Assembly (NCBI GenBank): GCA_964016875.1
Contig: OZ024737.1
Coordinates: 37,201,683-37,265,682, forward strand
DNA length: 64,000 bases
Origin: Fallopia convolvulus
Lineage: Eukaryota; Streptophyta; Magnoliopsida; Caryophyllales; Polygonaceae
Direction: 5' to 3'
The notes beneath the pieces were generated by a model that did not search any database, was not told where the DNA came from, and saw only the letters and a list, made by a program, of their open reading frames with translations. The translations under genes were made by a program, and so were the position numbers. Each line of letters begins with the position of its first letter. Within the stretch, counting starts at the first letter, position 1. Positions 45,601-56,810 of this stretch are shown piece by piece.

Positions 45601-48455
45601 TCTACACATCAGCCACTTGAAACTCCTAGAAGGATGCTAAGCTTGAAAGACCATGTTGTCCATCGTGCCACAGATCGTCGTCGTGGAGTTGTTGAGGTTT
45701 GTGCTTGGAGTGCCTTGCTAGATTCTGTAGCATTATGGATTTGCATGTGTGTTTATCTGTTCTATTTTTCTTGATTTAATTGTACTTGATTTTCTTTCAT
45801 AGGATCTGCATCTAGCCATTGAGATATCCATTGAAGCAATATTTGATTGCATCCATAAAGCAGCTCATTTTCTTCTTTCACCGACGCGTGCTGTTGGGAA
45901 TCTTTTTGGATATCTATTTGGACGTCGAAGAGATACAACAGATTTTTATAACGATAATCCTGTTGAAACAATTTCTACGGCTACACTTGGGGAGAATGAT
46001 CCAACTCCTGCTGAAAGAAAATCCACTTTAAATCCTCTGAATACAGATGCTCGGACTTGTCAAGACGTTATTACAGAACTAGGGTATGAATAATTTCGAA
46101 TTCCACCCACTGTAGTCCTTTACACAGGGCAAGTCAATGCATCAACAAATATACTATGGATATATCCTTGCGACACTGATACTGAGTCTACCATCTTCTG
46201 CTTTCCTGTTCAGGTATCCATATGAAGCAATTCGTGTTGTCACACCTGATGGGTATATCCTTCTTCTTGAAAGGATTCCAAGGTATGACTATTGTGCTCA
46301 ATATTTGAACTATAAGCAAGTTTTGAATTTAGGGGAGTGCAAGAATATGAAGTGGAACATGCCATGTCCTGCATGCTTAGCCCCAATTTCAGCATGCTCT
46401 TAGACATAATTGTGATCATAAGAATTTTTTCTTGCTTTATACTCATTCCAATTTCTGCTATCTGCTGGTGATAGAATTTCTCTTTTTTAAAGAGTGATTT
46501 ATGATACTTTTAAAATATTGGTGCAGACGGGATTCAAAGAAGGTTGTTTATTTGCAACACGGAGTAATGGATTCATCCATGGGGTGAGTAACTTTCCCTG
46601 TTGTACAGTTTTTTTTTGGGTCTAGAACTCAATGTCTGTCTGTCTTGTTTAAATAGGCACACTTTTTGACTATTTCTTGATACGATATGATAGAACCGCA
46701 TAAAATTCACATTGGGAGATGTTGCAATAGACTCACTTTTGGCAAAACTGGTTTGGCTATAATTGGATATCTCAAATTTTAACCGGATATGTTAATAGAC
46801 TTTGTAGCTTCCTTAGTGTAGAGATAGTAAATGTCTTATTTTAGGTTCATATATAGGCCATATCACAATGCTTTTGTCAAGGCAATTTGCTGGTTATCCA
46901 CCCGCCATGTGGAAAAGAATTCCATTTCCTTTTGAATAATGTTCCAGTGACATTTCTTGTCATTGTGATTCTCTACTACCAACTTTGAAATGGTTTAGTA
47001 GATTTCGGTGTACATCAATGGAAGAAAATGTGGGCAGTTTTTACTTTACATCAGACTGATTTGAAGTAATAAGGAATCTTAATGTCAGACAGACTGACAT
47101 TATCTAGTTTTTCATCAAAATACTGTATATGCAGTTAGGTCCTTGATCATCTCTGTAGTTTCTTCTGACAAAACCAATTTGCTATGTAGGTGGGTGTCAA
47201 ATGGAGTTGTTGGCTCCCCGGCTTTTGCTGCTTTTGACCAAGGTCTGCTAATTTAGCTTTTCTTATTTCCTTTTTCCCCTCTCTCTCAGAGAGACAGAGA
47301 TAAAGAACTAGTTACCACATGTGGATAATAATCTCTTGAACAGGCTACGATGTTTTCCTCGGCAATTTTCGTGGTTTGGTTTCCAGGGAACACGTTGATC
47401 GGAATATCTCTTCAAAGCGGTCAGAACTCAAATACTAATGTTCCAGCTTTATATTGCTTATATCTAAAAACAGTTTCTCTACTATTTATTTCCTTACTTT
47501 TGTACTCCATTCTGATGATTCCTGTCTATTCAAGTGGCTTATATCTGAATAGCCAATAACAACACAATCCAGGTATTGGAGGTACTCCATCAACGAGCAC
47601 GGTACTGCAGACATACCTGCAATGATTGAAAAGATTCACGAGGTTAAAACCTCGGAACTGAAATTACGTCACCCAGATTCCGAAGAGGACGATGAACAAC
47701 CCTACAACCTTTGTGCTGTCTGCCATAGCTTAGGAGGCGCTGCTATCCTAATGTACATTGTCACCCGCCAACTCCAAAACAAGCCCCACAGGCTCTCAAG
47801 GTTAATCTTACTATCACCAGCTGGATTCCATCACGACTCCAACATTGTCTTCACCGCCTTTGAGTATTTCTTCCTCGCAATGGCCCCACTTATGGCGCCT
47901 TTCATCCCCGCCCTCTACATACCCACCAGATTCTTCCGGATGCTTCTAAACAAACTGGCACGCGACTTTCATAACTACCCAGCCATTGGCGGTCTTGTTC
48001 AGACCCTCATGGGATATTTTGTGGGTGGAGACAGCTCCAACTGGGTCGGCGTCTTAGGTTTGCCTCACTACAACATGAACGACATGCCCGGGATCTCGTT
48101 TTACGTGACTCTGCACTTGGCTCAGGTGAAACGGAGTGGGCGTTTCAGAATGTTTGACTATGGCAGTGTAGACGCTAATATCCGTGCTTATGGGACCCCT
48201 GAACCATTGGATGTGGCCGAGCACTACAATCTTATTGACATCCCTGTTGATTTGGTTGGTGGGAGGAAAGATAAGGTGATTAGGCCATCAATGGTGAGAA
48301 AGCATTACCGGATAATGAAAGAAGCTGGTGTTGAGGTTTCTTATAATGAGTTTGAGTATGCTCATTTGGATTTCACGTTTTCTCACCGTGAAGAGCTCCT
48401 GGCTTATGTGATGTCAAGGTTAAAGCTTGTGAAGCCTGCAGGGAATTTGAATTGA
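42697..48455 (+). CDS. Alpha/beta-hydrolase lipase, plant acid-lipase-like family
   Basis: Nine exons, 42697-42737, 44268-44441, 45312-45696, 45803-46083, 46214-46282, 46527-46583, 47190-47242, 47344-47419 and 47573-48455, join to 672 aa with consistent phases. The order is an N-terminal region with a Ser/Asp-rich segment, a hydrophobic stretch at about 133-160 (WIVYMFSWILLPFKFLLGF), then an AB-hydrolase-lipase segment (YPYEAIRVVTPDGYILLLER). The oxyanion motif VVYLQHGVMDSS (H328-G329) and the nucleophile elbow CHSLGG (S431) follow. D612 (GGRKDKVI) and H643 (EYAHLDF) complete a likely triad. The layout matches the Arabidopsis At1g73920/At1g18460 group. Substrate and location are not established here; a membrane-associated lipid hydrolase is inferred. 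The elbow has Cys where the G-x-S-x-G consensus has Gly. Confidence 0.9.
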
Positions 48456-49176
48456 ACCCGGAAGGAAAGGTAAAGTTGAAGAAGGGTAATCAAAAGGGAA
48501 TGGGATTGATGGGTTTTTGTTGTATGTTAAGAAGACAAATATGCTGTTGTGGTTCTGTGATTAGTTTTTTGGGGGGTCTTGTGTATGTTTCTTATAGTGG
48601 ATCTGTGGATACATATAGAGAAAGGGGTCTATAGTCCATACAGGTTGTCTGTAGCTAGACTCTCTCCCTGATGTTTGATTTTTGACTTTGAGGGGAGGTG
48701 AAGTCTGGGATGTCAAACCATGTATGAAATGAAGGGAGACCTGTTTGTTTGTAGTTTCCAGTAACCAAAATTTGCCCTTTGGATCCTAATATGTCTGTGA
48801 ATAAAAATACTTAATGCTGATGTGTTTTATTCTCTTGATCTTTTTTATAAAAAAAATAAAATTAAAGTGAGCTCTGTACATCAATTGTGATGGGGATTCA
48901 ATTGTTCTTGCAAGGAGAAAAGCCTTTCATAAATGCCTTAAAATTGCATTGTCTAGCAAAAATGTTTTATTTTTCCAGATTGTGACTACCTCAAACACCG
49001 AGGATAATGCATTGAAAAATTGATGGTCCAGTTGCCAATAAACTCAAAACCTTCTGTTATTAAAAACCATATCCTGGAAGCAGATTTAAAACTCTGCTAC
49101 CTTAAGCTACATATCACATAGAGATGCAGGAAAAAAAAAGAGACAGCAACAACCTGGAACAAAAATTCTACAGACT
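48456..49176. other. Convergent 3' region of lipase and L28
   Basis: The 3' UTRs of the + strand lipase and the - strand L28 gene face each other across 721 bp. No further gene was seen. Confidence 0.5.
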
Positions 49177-50563
49177 CTAAGCATGAGCAACCCGAGGCTC
49201 GTGATGATCGTCGTCATGGGAATCTACTTCTTTGTTAAGCACCGTTGTGACAGTTGAATCTGCGTCAATCTGAATCTGTTGACTAGATCCACCATACAGT
49301 TCCCTTCTGAATTCCCTTCGATCCAACTTCTCAGACAGCTTCATTTCTCTAAAGCCCTGTTCTAACTTGGCTTCATCCTCAGGTGAGAAGAAAACGACGT
49401 CTCTTTCTCCAAGCTCTTGGTACAATTTCTCAATCTTGGCTTTCCAGAGAAGACCCATCTCGGTGTCCATCTTCTGATATGGCGTTTTCAGAAGGTACTC
49501 GTCAATCCCACCGGCCTTGTCAATGCAACGGAGTGCATGAGTCGTTACTTTGACACGAATGTGGCGATCTAGGATGTAACTGAAAAGCCGCTTATCTTGT
49601 ACATTTGGCTTCCATGACCTCCTACTCCTGTGAGTAATCAATCACAGAGAACACAAAGGCTTCAATGGAAGTAACAATGGAAGATGTGTCACAAAAGTTG
49701 CAGCAGCAAAAGGCCATACTTGTATTTGGGATCAGATAGGTAATAACAGACTATGAGTTGAGTTCAGCCAACCATTTATAATTTCATTGTTTTTAAATGA
49801 ATTACAGATTCTATGATTCTACAATTCCATTATATGATTATAAATGTTTTTGATGTTTTGAAGAAACTGTTTTTCTTAGCACTTAGAAATTTGCTACAGC
49901 TTTCCAATCTAGTTTCTATGACATTAAAATGGATTGGAGGAACTCTTTCCATAATCATGAGCTATTGAACACAAACTCAGCTCTAAATTTTCGAGCAGTA
50001 CATGTTGCTTAAGCAAATTTAAGTTGCTTGCAATATTTTTGTTCAGCTTCAAGTTTTAGGAGAGCAAAGCTACCTACTGACCTGCGTTATAGATAATGTG
50101 CCATAGCAATTCTACTATTCTAGGGCTACCCAATCACCAAGTCACTATCATGAGAATTTACATTATCAAGACCTGATTCCCAAATAAAGACTATTTGAAT
50201 CTGGTGCAGGATATATGAAGATTTCCTGCACTTCAGAAAAGGTCCATCTACAAAAGGGAGTAAAAGAAGCTGCAAGCACACATGAGAATGAAAACCGACA
50301 GTCTATCCATGAGAATGAATGCGCGTTTGAAGTCAGAAAAGAGAGATAGGGATACGAATTTCATACTTGTTTCCACCATCTTCACTAATTTGGTTACCAA
50401 ATTGAATATGGCGACCAGCAAAAAGACCCCGCTTAGCACGGCCCATTATGACCTTCCGGTCTGGAACGCTTCGCTTAAGCACATCTTTCAATTTGGGATT
50501 CATTTTACCTTCTCCGACATTCTTCAGGATTTTCTTCATCATTTCCCCTGATCTGAACGCCAT
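49177..50563 (-). CDS. Large-subunit ribosomal protein bL28, mitochondrial type
   Basis: Two exons, 50563-50367 and 49627-49177, join to 215 aa. The L28 core is in the first exon (KRGLFAGRHIQFGNQISEDG) and continues in exon 2 (RRSWKPNVQDKRLFSYILDR, HIRVKVTTHALRCIDKAGGI). A C-terminal extension (YLLKTPYQKMDTEMGLLWKA and an acidic, His-rich end) is typical of the plant mitochondrial form and absent from bacterial L28. The intron splits Lys66 (AA, then G). The start MAFRSGEMMKK matches plant relatives; an upstream in-frame extension would start at GTG. The protein would bind 23S-type rRNA in the mitoribosome. Organelle assignment is by family, not by a seen targeting peptide. Confidence 0.9.
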
Positions 50564-50595
50564 TTCCTTCAAACTTCTTCGCACTCAAAGCTGCA

Positions 50596-50603
50596 TAGGG
50601 TTT
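50596..50603 (-). promoter_or_regulatory. Telo-box in the L28 leader
   Basis: AAACCCTA on the minus strand lies 33 bp upstream of the start codon. This motif is enriched near the starts of plant ribosomal protein genes. Confidence 0.5.
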
Positions 50604-51034
50604 AACAGATCAGCGTCACAAAAACAATGAAAAATTGGATCTTTCTCAATTGAGAAATAAGAACCACAGTCGACATAAAAACATTAAAAACAAAATTCAA
50701 TTGAGAAAGACATGTTCAAACCGATCAATTTTGGAGACGAATTTGTAGACTTTGACGAGGCAGAGAAGATATGCCGGCAGTGAGGATTTCTCCCGAGTCC
50801 GTCCGTCGTTCCGTCCCGATTCTCTCTCTGGTTCCTTACTAGGGCTTATTGGTTGAATGAACTTGGGCCTGTTTACATACAGGCCCGCTGGACAAATAAA
50901 AAAAGAGAAAGGACAAGCTTGTAATCAGCCCGCTAGACAAAAAAAAATACAATAAACTTGGAATTGTTTATAGACAAATGAATAAACTTGGGCCTAAATA
51001 TTTTTTGTATACATTATAAATAGCTAGTAATTAG

Positions 51035-51624
51035 TAGACCTGTACAAAGTCGGGTTCGGGCCGGATCCGGGCCGGGCTTTGAACAAAAATTATGCCCATT
51101 TGTCCGAGCGGGTTCGGGTCAAGCGGGTGATTCGGGCCGGCAAGGATGTCCAAGCCCGCCCGGACATCCGGACACGGGTAGCCCGCCGGGACCCGTATAT
51201 AAATTTATAAATAATTATTTTTTCATGTCCATTAAAAAATACAAAATCCTAGTATTATAATTACACTATCTAACATTACTTAAAATTAAGATCGTATTTA
51301 TGCTAGCTTTTTAGGTGACAAGGTGAAGGAACTATAATAATTAACTCTCTTTTGTACTAATTCTACAATCAATAGCCTCAAGATATTTTTCGCAGACATA
51401 TATTTATTTATAAATATAAATATTTATTTTAAATATTTAATATATTCGGGTATTTGGGCGGGTTATCCGGGATATTCGGTCAAAAATATTGTCCGTGTCC
51501 CGCCCATGAATTCGGGCGGGCGGGCTTATTTACCCTTTCGGGTTAGAATTCTTGTCCAAGTCCGCCCATTTTTCCGGACGGGCGGTACGGGTTGGGCGGG
51601 TTAGTCCGACTTTGTTCAGGTCTA
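51035..51624. mobile_element. Non-autonomous hAT element, 590 bp, perfect 8-bp duplication
   Basis: GTAATTAG flanks both sides (51027-51034 and 51625-51632). The ends TAGACCTGTACAAAGTCGG and, on the opposite strand, TAGACCTGAACAAAGTCGG differ at one base. Both subterminal regions are GC-rich with many CGGGC/GCCCG words around an AT-rich centre. No coding capacity. Confidence 0.88.
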
Positions 51625-52639
51625 GTAATTAGTTAAGACTCTTTTTTTTAGAGGGATAGTTTAAGACTCTTACTATGAAGAGTAGTGATAGTTGTATAAT
51701 TCGTAATATTTCATCTTATACATATAGAGAAATTTGAAACAAATTATATACTAAATTAAAAAAAATAAATTTGCTTGTAACATTAGTAAGATAAAACTAT
51801 ATATATTAATTAGTTAATTAAAGTTTTACATGCCACTTGAACCTCCAAGTACTTGTCCATTGTAATTTGATCAATCTTGCTTACCATTTTCTCTGTTTGA
51901 TTGTTTTTTTAATATCCAACTTGGCCTTTCCGAAAAAGTGTGATATTATTATACGGTACACGTCTTGAACCAAATTTGTCACCCTTGTTTACCTCTAAGT
52001 TTGTCAAACTGTCAAATACACCTCGACATTATTCATTATATCATCGTACTTAAGAACAAAATCTTGTCACGATAGTCCAAGCACTTTCCAATACTCTAGT
52101 ACATCGCCCCAAAAAGAATTATTAGAAAAAATCCCGCGACAATAGAGATCAAACGCCTTCTAAAAAGAGATCAATAACATTATTGTGTTTCAACAAATTC
52201 ATCTATTCCGAACACCTTTAGCTGGACAAACACTTTTTGTTCAAGTTCCAATAAAATCGTTTTGAGCAAACAAATCCTTAGTAATTTCGATCTGGATCAA
52301 TTGTTTTAACGTTTGAGGCTATAAGCCTATAATGCACCTTTTGTGAGTTCCACTTTCGGTAGCCAGTATATTACATGATGTATGTACTTACGTCGGGTAA
52401 GAATCTCGACATCAATTTTATTGTCAGAATTGTGAAAAGACAAATAGTGCTTGTAATTGTGACCAAACTGTGACATCATCCATACGTAAGCTTCCAGAAA
52501 TGAGGAGTCGCGCGAAATAAAAAAGGGAAATTACAGATGCTTATCATGCAAATTGGTGAGCATTATGTCCAGCCGTCACCAGTCGGCAGTCGCTCATCAT
52601 TTTTCGTAACTTTCCTCACTTGTGAAATTTCAGAAATTT

Positions 52640-53053
52640 TCAGAAATGTAGATGTTGGTGTATAAAATCTCGTCTTTAATTCGTATCAAAATACATCAAT
52701 TAAGAATTTCGCCTCTTCCGTTCCTCTTCTACCTTCAGACCTAGAAAATCTGCAAAATAATGGACAAAGGGGGCGGGGATCCCCTAATCCACCTCCGATG
52801 CCTAAGTCAGAAGAGCAATTGTCGTTTGAGCGTCGAAGTACAACAGGAGAGCGATGAAACCCTAAACAGTCGAGCTAAGCGAATATTAGCCTGCCTAGGA
52901 CTGCCTAGGATTTCTGAATATGCTAAGCATATGTGTGTGTCTCCCTACATGCCTAGGGCATGTATTTATAATGGAAGAGAGAATCATAGGGGGCCGAAAA
53001 TCATGCCAATAGGGCCGAAAATCTTATCCTTTCGGGCTGGCCAACTGCCTTAA
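52640..53053 (+). mobile_element. LTR-like fragment
   Basis: The segment GGGGATCCCCTAATCCACCT, then CCGATGCCTAAGTCAG, a TATTTATAATGG TATA-like site and GGGCCGAAAATC repeats has the look of a plant Ty3-gypsy LTR. A 97-codon open frame (52760-53053) runs through it but shows no protein family. No internal domain or second LTR was found. Confidence 0.4.
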
Positions 53054-53977
53054 AGCCAAGTAAGGAATATTCCACCCTATCTCTAATTTAATTCTATCCT
53101 TTAATAAAAGATAGAATTTTCCATTAAGTTGCATAACCGCCATATAATTTTATATAGAAAATAAGAAAATAACTGCGCAGTAATTTAATAAATACTTTTT
53201 TAATAGTCAAAATAACTATGATAATTATGTTTATTTTACCGTTCACAGTAGAAAACGTAAGTTGAAATTTATGTTTTTTTTTGTCGCAAAAGGGTTTTCA
53301 ATATTTACTAGAAGTTCAAAGAAATTAAAAAACACGTGTTCTTCAATAAAATATGATGTAAAAACACACGTAAAACATAGCATCAACTTATGTTTCGTAC
53401 TATATAAACTATTATTAAGAATGTTTAATTTTATGATATAAATCCATATAAATCCGTATTATATTAGCATAAACTTTTTAAAATTCCCCAGTATAAACGT
53501 TCATGAACTAGATCAATGACGCAATACAACTTTAAATCATTACTTCATTAGTGTGATAGTGTCATAATTTGCAAATAATACTCCGTACTATAGTAACAAA
53601 ATTAAAGGTAATTCATGATCGAATGAAATATTTAATGGATTAAGAGTAAGTGAAAGCCTGAAACGTAGTACCCAGCATCTGTAATTAAATACCTCCTCTT
53701 ATATATGGTAAATACTACTTTCACAATACTTGAATTTCTAACCATTAACACATTATTTAATAAAGGTATAAAAATAATAATATATCTTCAATTATTAACT
53801 TATTTTTTTTACTTTATTAAAAATTACTACTAATAGTCTATTATTAATTACAAGGATAAATATGTAAATTAGAGACCAAAATAGCTAAAAAGACATGTAC
53901 TTGTAAAACAAAAAATTATGACTAAAAAGACAATATTGAACCGAGGGAGTATTGAACTTATCGAAAGTGGTCAAAGG

Positions 53978-54295
53978 CAGGGGCGGATCTACATGGTGCC
54001 CAGCGGGGGCTGTAGCCCCCACTGGATTTTTCAAAAAAAAAATATAGTAAGAAAATAGTTTTTTTTTTTATCAAAACTAGCTTATTTAGTTAGAAAAAAG
54101 CAGATTAATTTGTTTTATGTAAGTAAAATATATTAAAATGGTTTTTTATATAAAAAAATACAATTTTTTTTCAATATTTTATAAAAAATACAAAAAAAAA
54201 ATTCTTGGCTCCGTCAGGAAATTTTCTACCGCCAAAAAAAATAGCCAAAGAAATTTAGCCCCAAATAACTATAATTTATGGCTACGCCACCACTG
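53978..54295. mobile_element. hAT MITE, 318 bp, upstream of the UGT gene
   Basis: The left end CAGGGGCGGATCTACA and right end, reading CAGTGGTGGCGTAGCC on the opposite strand, are imperfect inverted repeats. The 8-bp flanks are GTCAAAGG (53970-53977) and GTCAGAGG (54296-54303). The subterminal 'GTAGCCCC' words also occur in the 2.5-kb element at 35.3 kb, so the two may be related. It ends 260 bp before the UGT TATA box. Confidence 0.82.
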
Positions 54296-54554
54296 GTCAG
54301 AGGCGGATGTCTCATACAATTTGGACCATACCAACCGTGCCTCCTAACTAACCTTCCCAGGGCTAAAAAAAAACAACTTTCATAGCAAAACTTTAATTAA
54401 ATTCTTCATCCGCCTATGTATTTTTTACGTCCATTTTTAATACTCAAATCCTTCAACTTTTACGCACTTCGATTGAACATTTATTAAATTCCTACCATTT
54501 TGGATTGTGTAACCAGAAACACCGCACCACCACGATTTGCACTGAAATTGTTGT

Positions 54555-54562
54555 TATAAATA
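54555..54562 (+). promoter_or_regulatory. TATA box for the UGT gene
   Basis: TATAAATA lies 134 bp upstream of the ATG. Confidence 0.6.
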
Positions 54563-54688
54563 CACACGCACCCATTATATGATTTATGATATGATTGATT
54601 AATCTCCACCCTCCAAAAGCAAAAAGAAGCCAATAATTTCAACCACCCCAACTCGATCTCATCATCAACTATTCTTGACCCCACTACC

Positions 54689-56089
54689 ATGGAATCCGCC
54701 GCCCAAACCACCGCACAACCACCACCCCACATAGTCATCCTCCCCTCTCCGGGCATGGGCCACCTCATCCCCCTCACGGAGTTCGCCAAGCGCCTCGTCC
54801 CGCGCTTCACCTTCACCTTCGCCGTCCCCACCACCGGCCCCCCTCCCTCCGCCCAGCGCTTCTTCCTCTCCTCCCTCCCCGCCGGTATCGACGCCGTCTT
54901 CCTCCCCGCCGTCGACGTCTCCGACGCCCCTTCCGACGCCAAGATCGAAACCCTCATGTCCCTCATCGTCGCCCGCTCCCTCCCCTCCCTCTGCGCCCAC
55001 CTCGCCGGCGCCGCCGCCCTCGTCGTCGACCTCTTCGGCACCGACGCCCTCGACGTCGCCATCGAGCTCGGCGTCCGCCCCTACATCTTCTACCCCTCCA
55101 CCGCCATGGCCCTCTCCTTCTTCCTCTACCTCGAGAAGCTCGACGAAACGGTGTCGTCCGAGTACGCCGAGCTGGCCGAACCGGTTCAGATCCCGGGCTG
55201 CGTTCCGGTCCACGGCCGGGATCTACTCGACCCGGTTCAGGACAGGAAGAACGACGCCTACAAGTGGGTCCTACACCACTGCAAGAGGTACAAATTGGCC
55301 GAGGGTATAATCGTCAATAGCTTCGAGGCTGTAGAAAGGGGCGCAATCAAGGCGCTCATGCAGCCCGAGCCGGGCAAGCCCCCGGTTTACCCGATCGGAC
55401 CGCTGGTTCAGACCGGTTCCGCCAAGCCGGAGTCTGAGTGCCTGAAGTGGTTGGACGAGCAGCCACGTGGATCCGTCCTATTCGTCAATTTCGGTAGTGG
55501 TGGGACCCTCAGCTCCGAGCAACAAAACGAGCTTGCGCACGGGCTAGCTCGGAGCCAGCAGAGGTTCCTGTGGGTTGCCAGGAGCCCAAACGACGCCGTT
55601 GCCAACGCCACCTACTTCAGCGTCGACGGCGAGTCGGTGGACCCGCTACGGCTCCTGCCCGAGGGGTTCTTGGAGCAGACCGCGGGCAGGGGCCTGGTGG
55701 TCCCCAAGTGGGCCCCGCAGATCGAGGTCTTGGGCCACGCGTCCACGGGCGGGTTCTTGACGCATTGCGGCTGGAACTCGGTCTTAGAGAGCGTGGTTCA
55801 CGGCGTGCCGATGATCACGTGGCCGCTCTACGCCGAGCAGAGGATGAACGCGGTGATGCTGACTGAGGACATGAGGGTTGGGCTTAGGCCGTCGGCGGAC
55901 AAGGACGGGATGGTACGAGGCGATGAGATCGCGAGAGTAGTGAGTGAGTTGATGCAAGGCGAGGAAGGGAAAAGGATTAGGAGTCGGATGGAGGAGTTGA
56001 AGAGTGCGGCTAAGGTTGCGTTGAGTGATGGTGGGTCGTCTACTAGGGCTCTTAACGAGATTGCTATGAGATGGGAAAGTAAGGTTTAG
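54689..56089 (+). CDS. UDP-glycosyltransferase, UGT72B type
   Basis: An intronless gene encodes 466 aa. It is a cytosolic GT1 inverting glycosyltransferase that moves glucose from UDP-glucose to a phenolic hydroxyl. The catalytic His25 lies in HIVILPSPGMGHLIPL, and the activating Asp is in LVVDLFGTDA (residues 111-120). The PSPG donor-binding box spans residues 341-384 (WAPQIEVLGH, THCGWNSVLES, YAEQ), ending in Gln, which favours glucose. Strong UGT72B features are QDRKNDAYKW, GPLVQTG, CLKWLDEQP and NFGSGGTLSSEQ. UGT72B members act on hydroquinone, monolignols and other phenolics; the substrate here is inferred only. The 5' half is strikingly rich in C at third codon positions compared with neighbouring genes. 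The C-terminus (EIAMRWESKV) is short for the group but lacks no known motif. Confidence 0.94.
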   Translation: MESAAQTTAQPPPHIVILPSPGMGHLIPLTEFAKRLVPRFTFTFAVPTTGPPPSAQRFFLSSLPAGIDAVFLPAVDVSDAPSDAKIETLMSLIVARSLPSLCAHLAGAAALVVDLFGTDALDVAIELGVRPYIFYPSTAMALSFFLYLEKLDETVSSEYAELAEPVQIPGCVPVHGRDLLDPVQDRKNDAYKWVLHHCKRYKLAEGIIVNSFEAVERGAIKALMQPEPGKPPVYPIGPLVQTGSAKPESECLKWLDEQPRGSVLFVNFGSGGTLSSEQQNELAHGLARSQQRFLWVARSPNDAVANATYFSVDGESVDPLRLLPEGFLEQTAGRGLVVPKWAPQIEVLGHASTGGFLTHCGWNSVLESVVHGVPMITWPLYAEQRMNAVMLTEDMRVGLRPSADKDGMVRGDEIARVVSELMQGEEGKRIRSRMEELKSAAKVALSDGGSSTRALNEIAMRWESKV

Positions 56090-56237
56090 TAGATCATGGG
56101 AGTCTTGGGTTGAAACTCATGTATTTTTAATAAAATGTGATGTTATCTTTTCTCCACTTTTTGGGTGTGTTTGCTTGAATGCTCGGTCATTTAAACTTGG
56201 GTTCAGTTCACAAAACCGTCCTTAAAACAAAGTACTT
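56090..56237. other. UGT 3' UTR
   Basis: Short spacer with AATAAAA at 56129, ending at the target duplication of the Mutator-like element. Confidence 0.5.
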
Positions 56238-56377
56238 TTTAATAAAGGTCAATGAGGGACGCCCCGCTCAGAGTTGTAGGGCGCCCCGGTATTTACAGCG
56301 GTGGGCCCTACCGCTGCACATAGCAGCGGTAGAACCTACCGCTTGATTATTATTTTTTTTTTTTTATATACTGCAAC

Positions 56378-56545
56378 GAGGCAGATTCCCACGCGGGAAT
56401 CTGCCTCTGAAAATGCAGAGACAGCGGCAGCGGTGGCCGCTGCCGCTGCATTTATTTTTATTTTTTTTTAAAATAGACAACGAGGCAGGGAATCTTTCCC
56501 TGCCTCTCCATGCAGAGGCAGCGGCAGCGGTGGCCGCTGCCGCTG
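56378..56545. repeat. Left subterminal hairpin array of the MULE
   Basis: Four hairpins in two modules: GAGGCAGATTCCC with a 4-nt loop (56378-56407), CAGCGGCAGCGG with a 3-nt loop (56422-56448), GAGGCAGGGA (56482-56506), and the second CAGCGGCAGCGG hairpin (56519-56545). Each pair of module members is about 100 bp apart. Confidence 0.85.
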
Positions 56546-56810
56546 CACCTGGGATTCAGTTTGACCAGGGGAGTGGGTTTGGTTTGGCTTTGTTCAAATT
56601 GAAAGAGGCCGAGGCTTTTAAGAGGAGGAGCCATTCCGAGATATTTCACCAATTTCACTTCAACTACTCTTCCTCACTCCCTCTCCATTTTCATCCACAA
56701 CCTGCTCCGAACGAGCCCTCTCCATTTTCGCCCCAATTCTTTGCAAGGAGGTTCGAAATCCGATTGAAAGTGGTCCAAATTTTGTTAATTCGATTCAAAC
56801 GGTTCCAAAA

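Larger units (their letters stand above)
50604..53977. other. Transposon-rich intergenic region
   Basis: It contains the L28 promoter, a 590-bp hAT element and an LTR-like fragment (both listed), and AT-rich spacer. A CCGAGGGAGTA end near 53941 resembles one Stowaway terminus, but the partner is unclear. No host gene was recognised. Confidence 0.45.

Noticed and set aside
52760..53053. 97-codon open frame as a host gene
   Set aside because: The surrounding sequence looks like an LTR and the translation has no recognisable family; chance frame more likely.
54484..55213. Long minus-strand open frames opposite the UGT gene
   Set aside because: They are antisense shadows of a C-rich coding region; their translations are low-complexity (Gly/Glu/Ala-rich) with no family motif.
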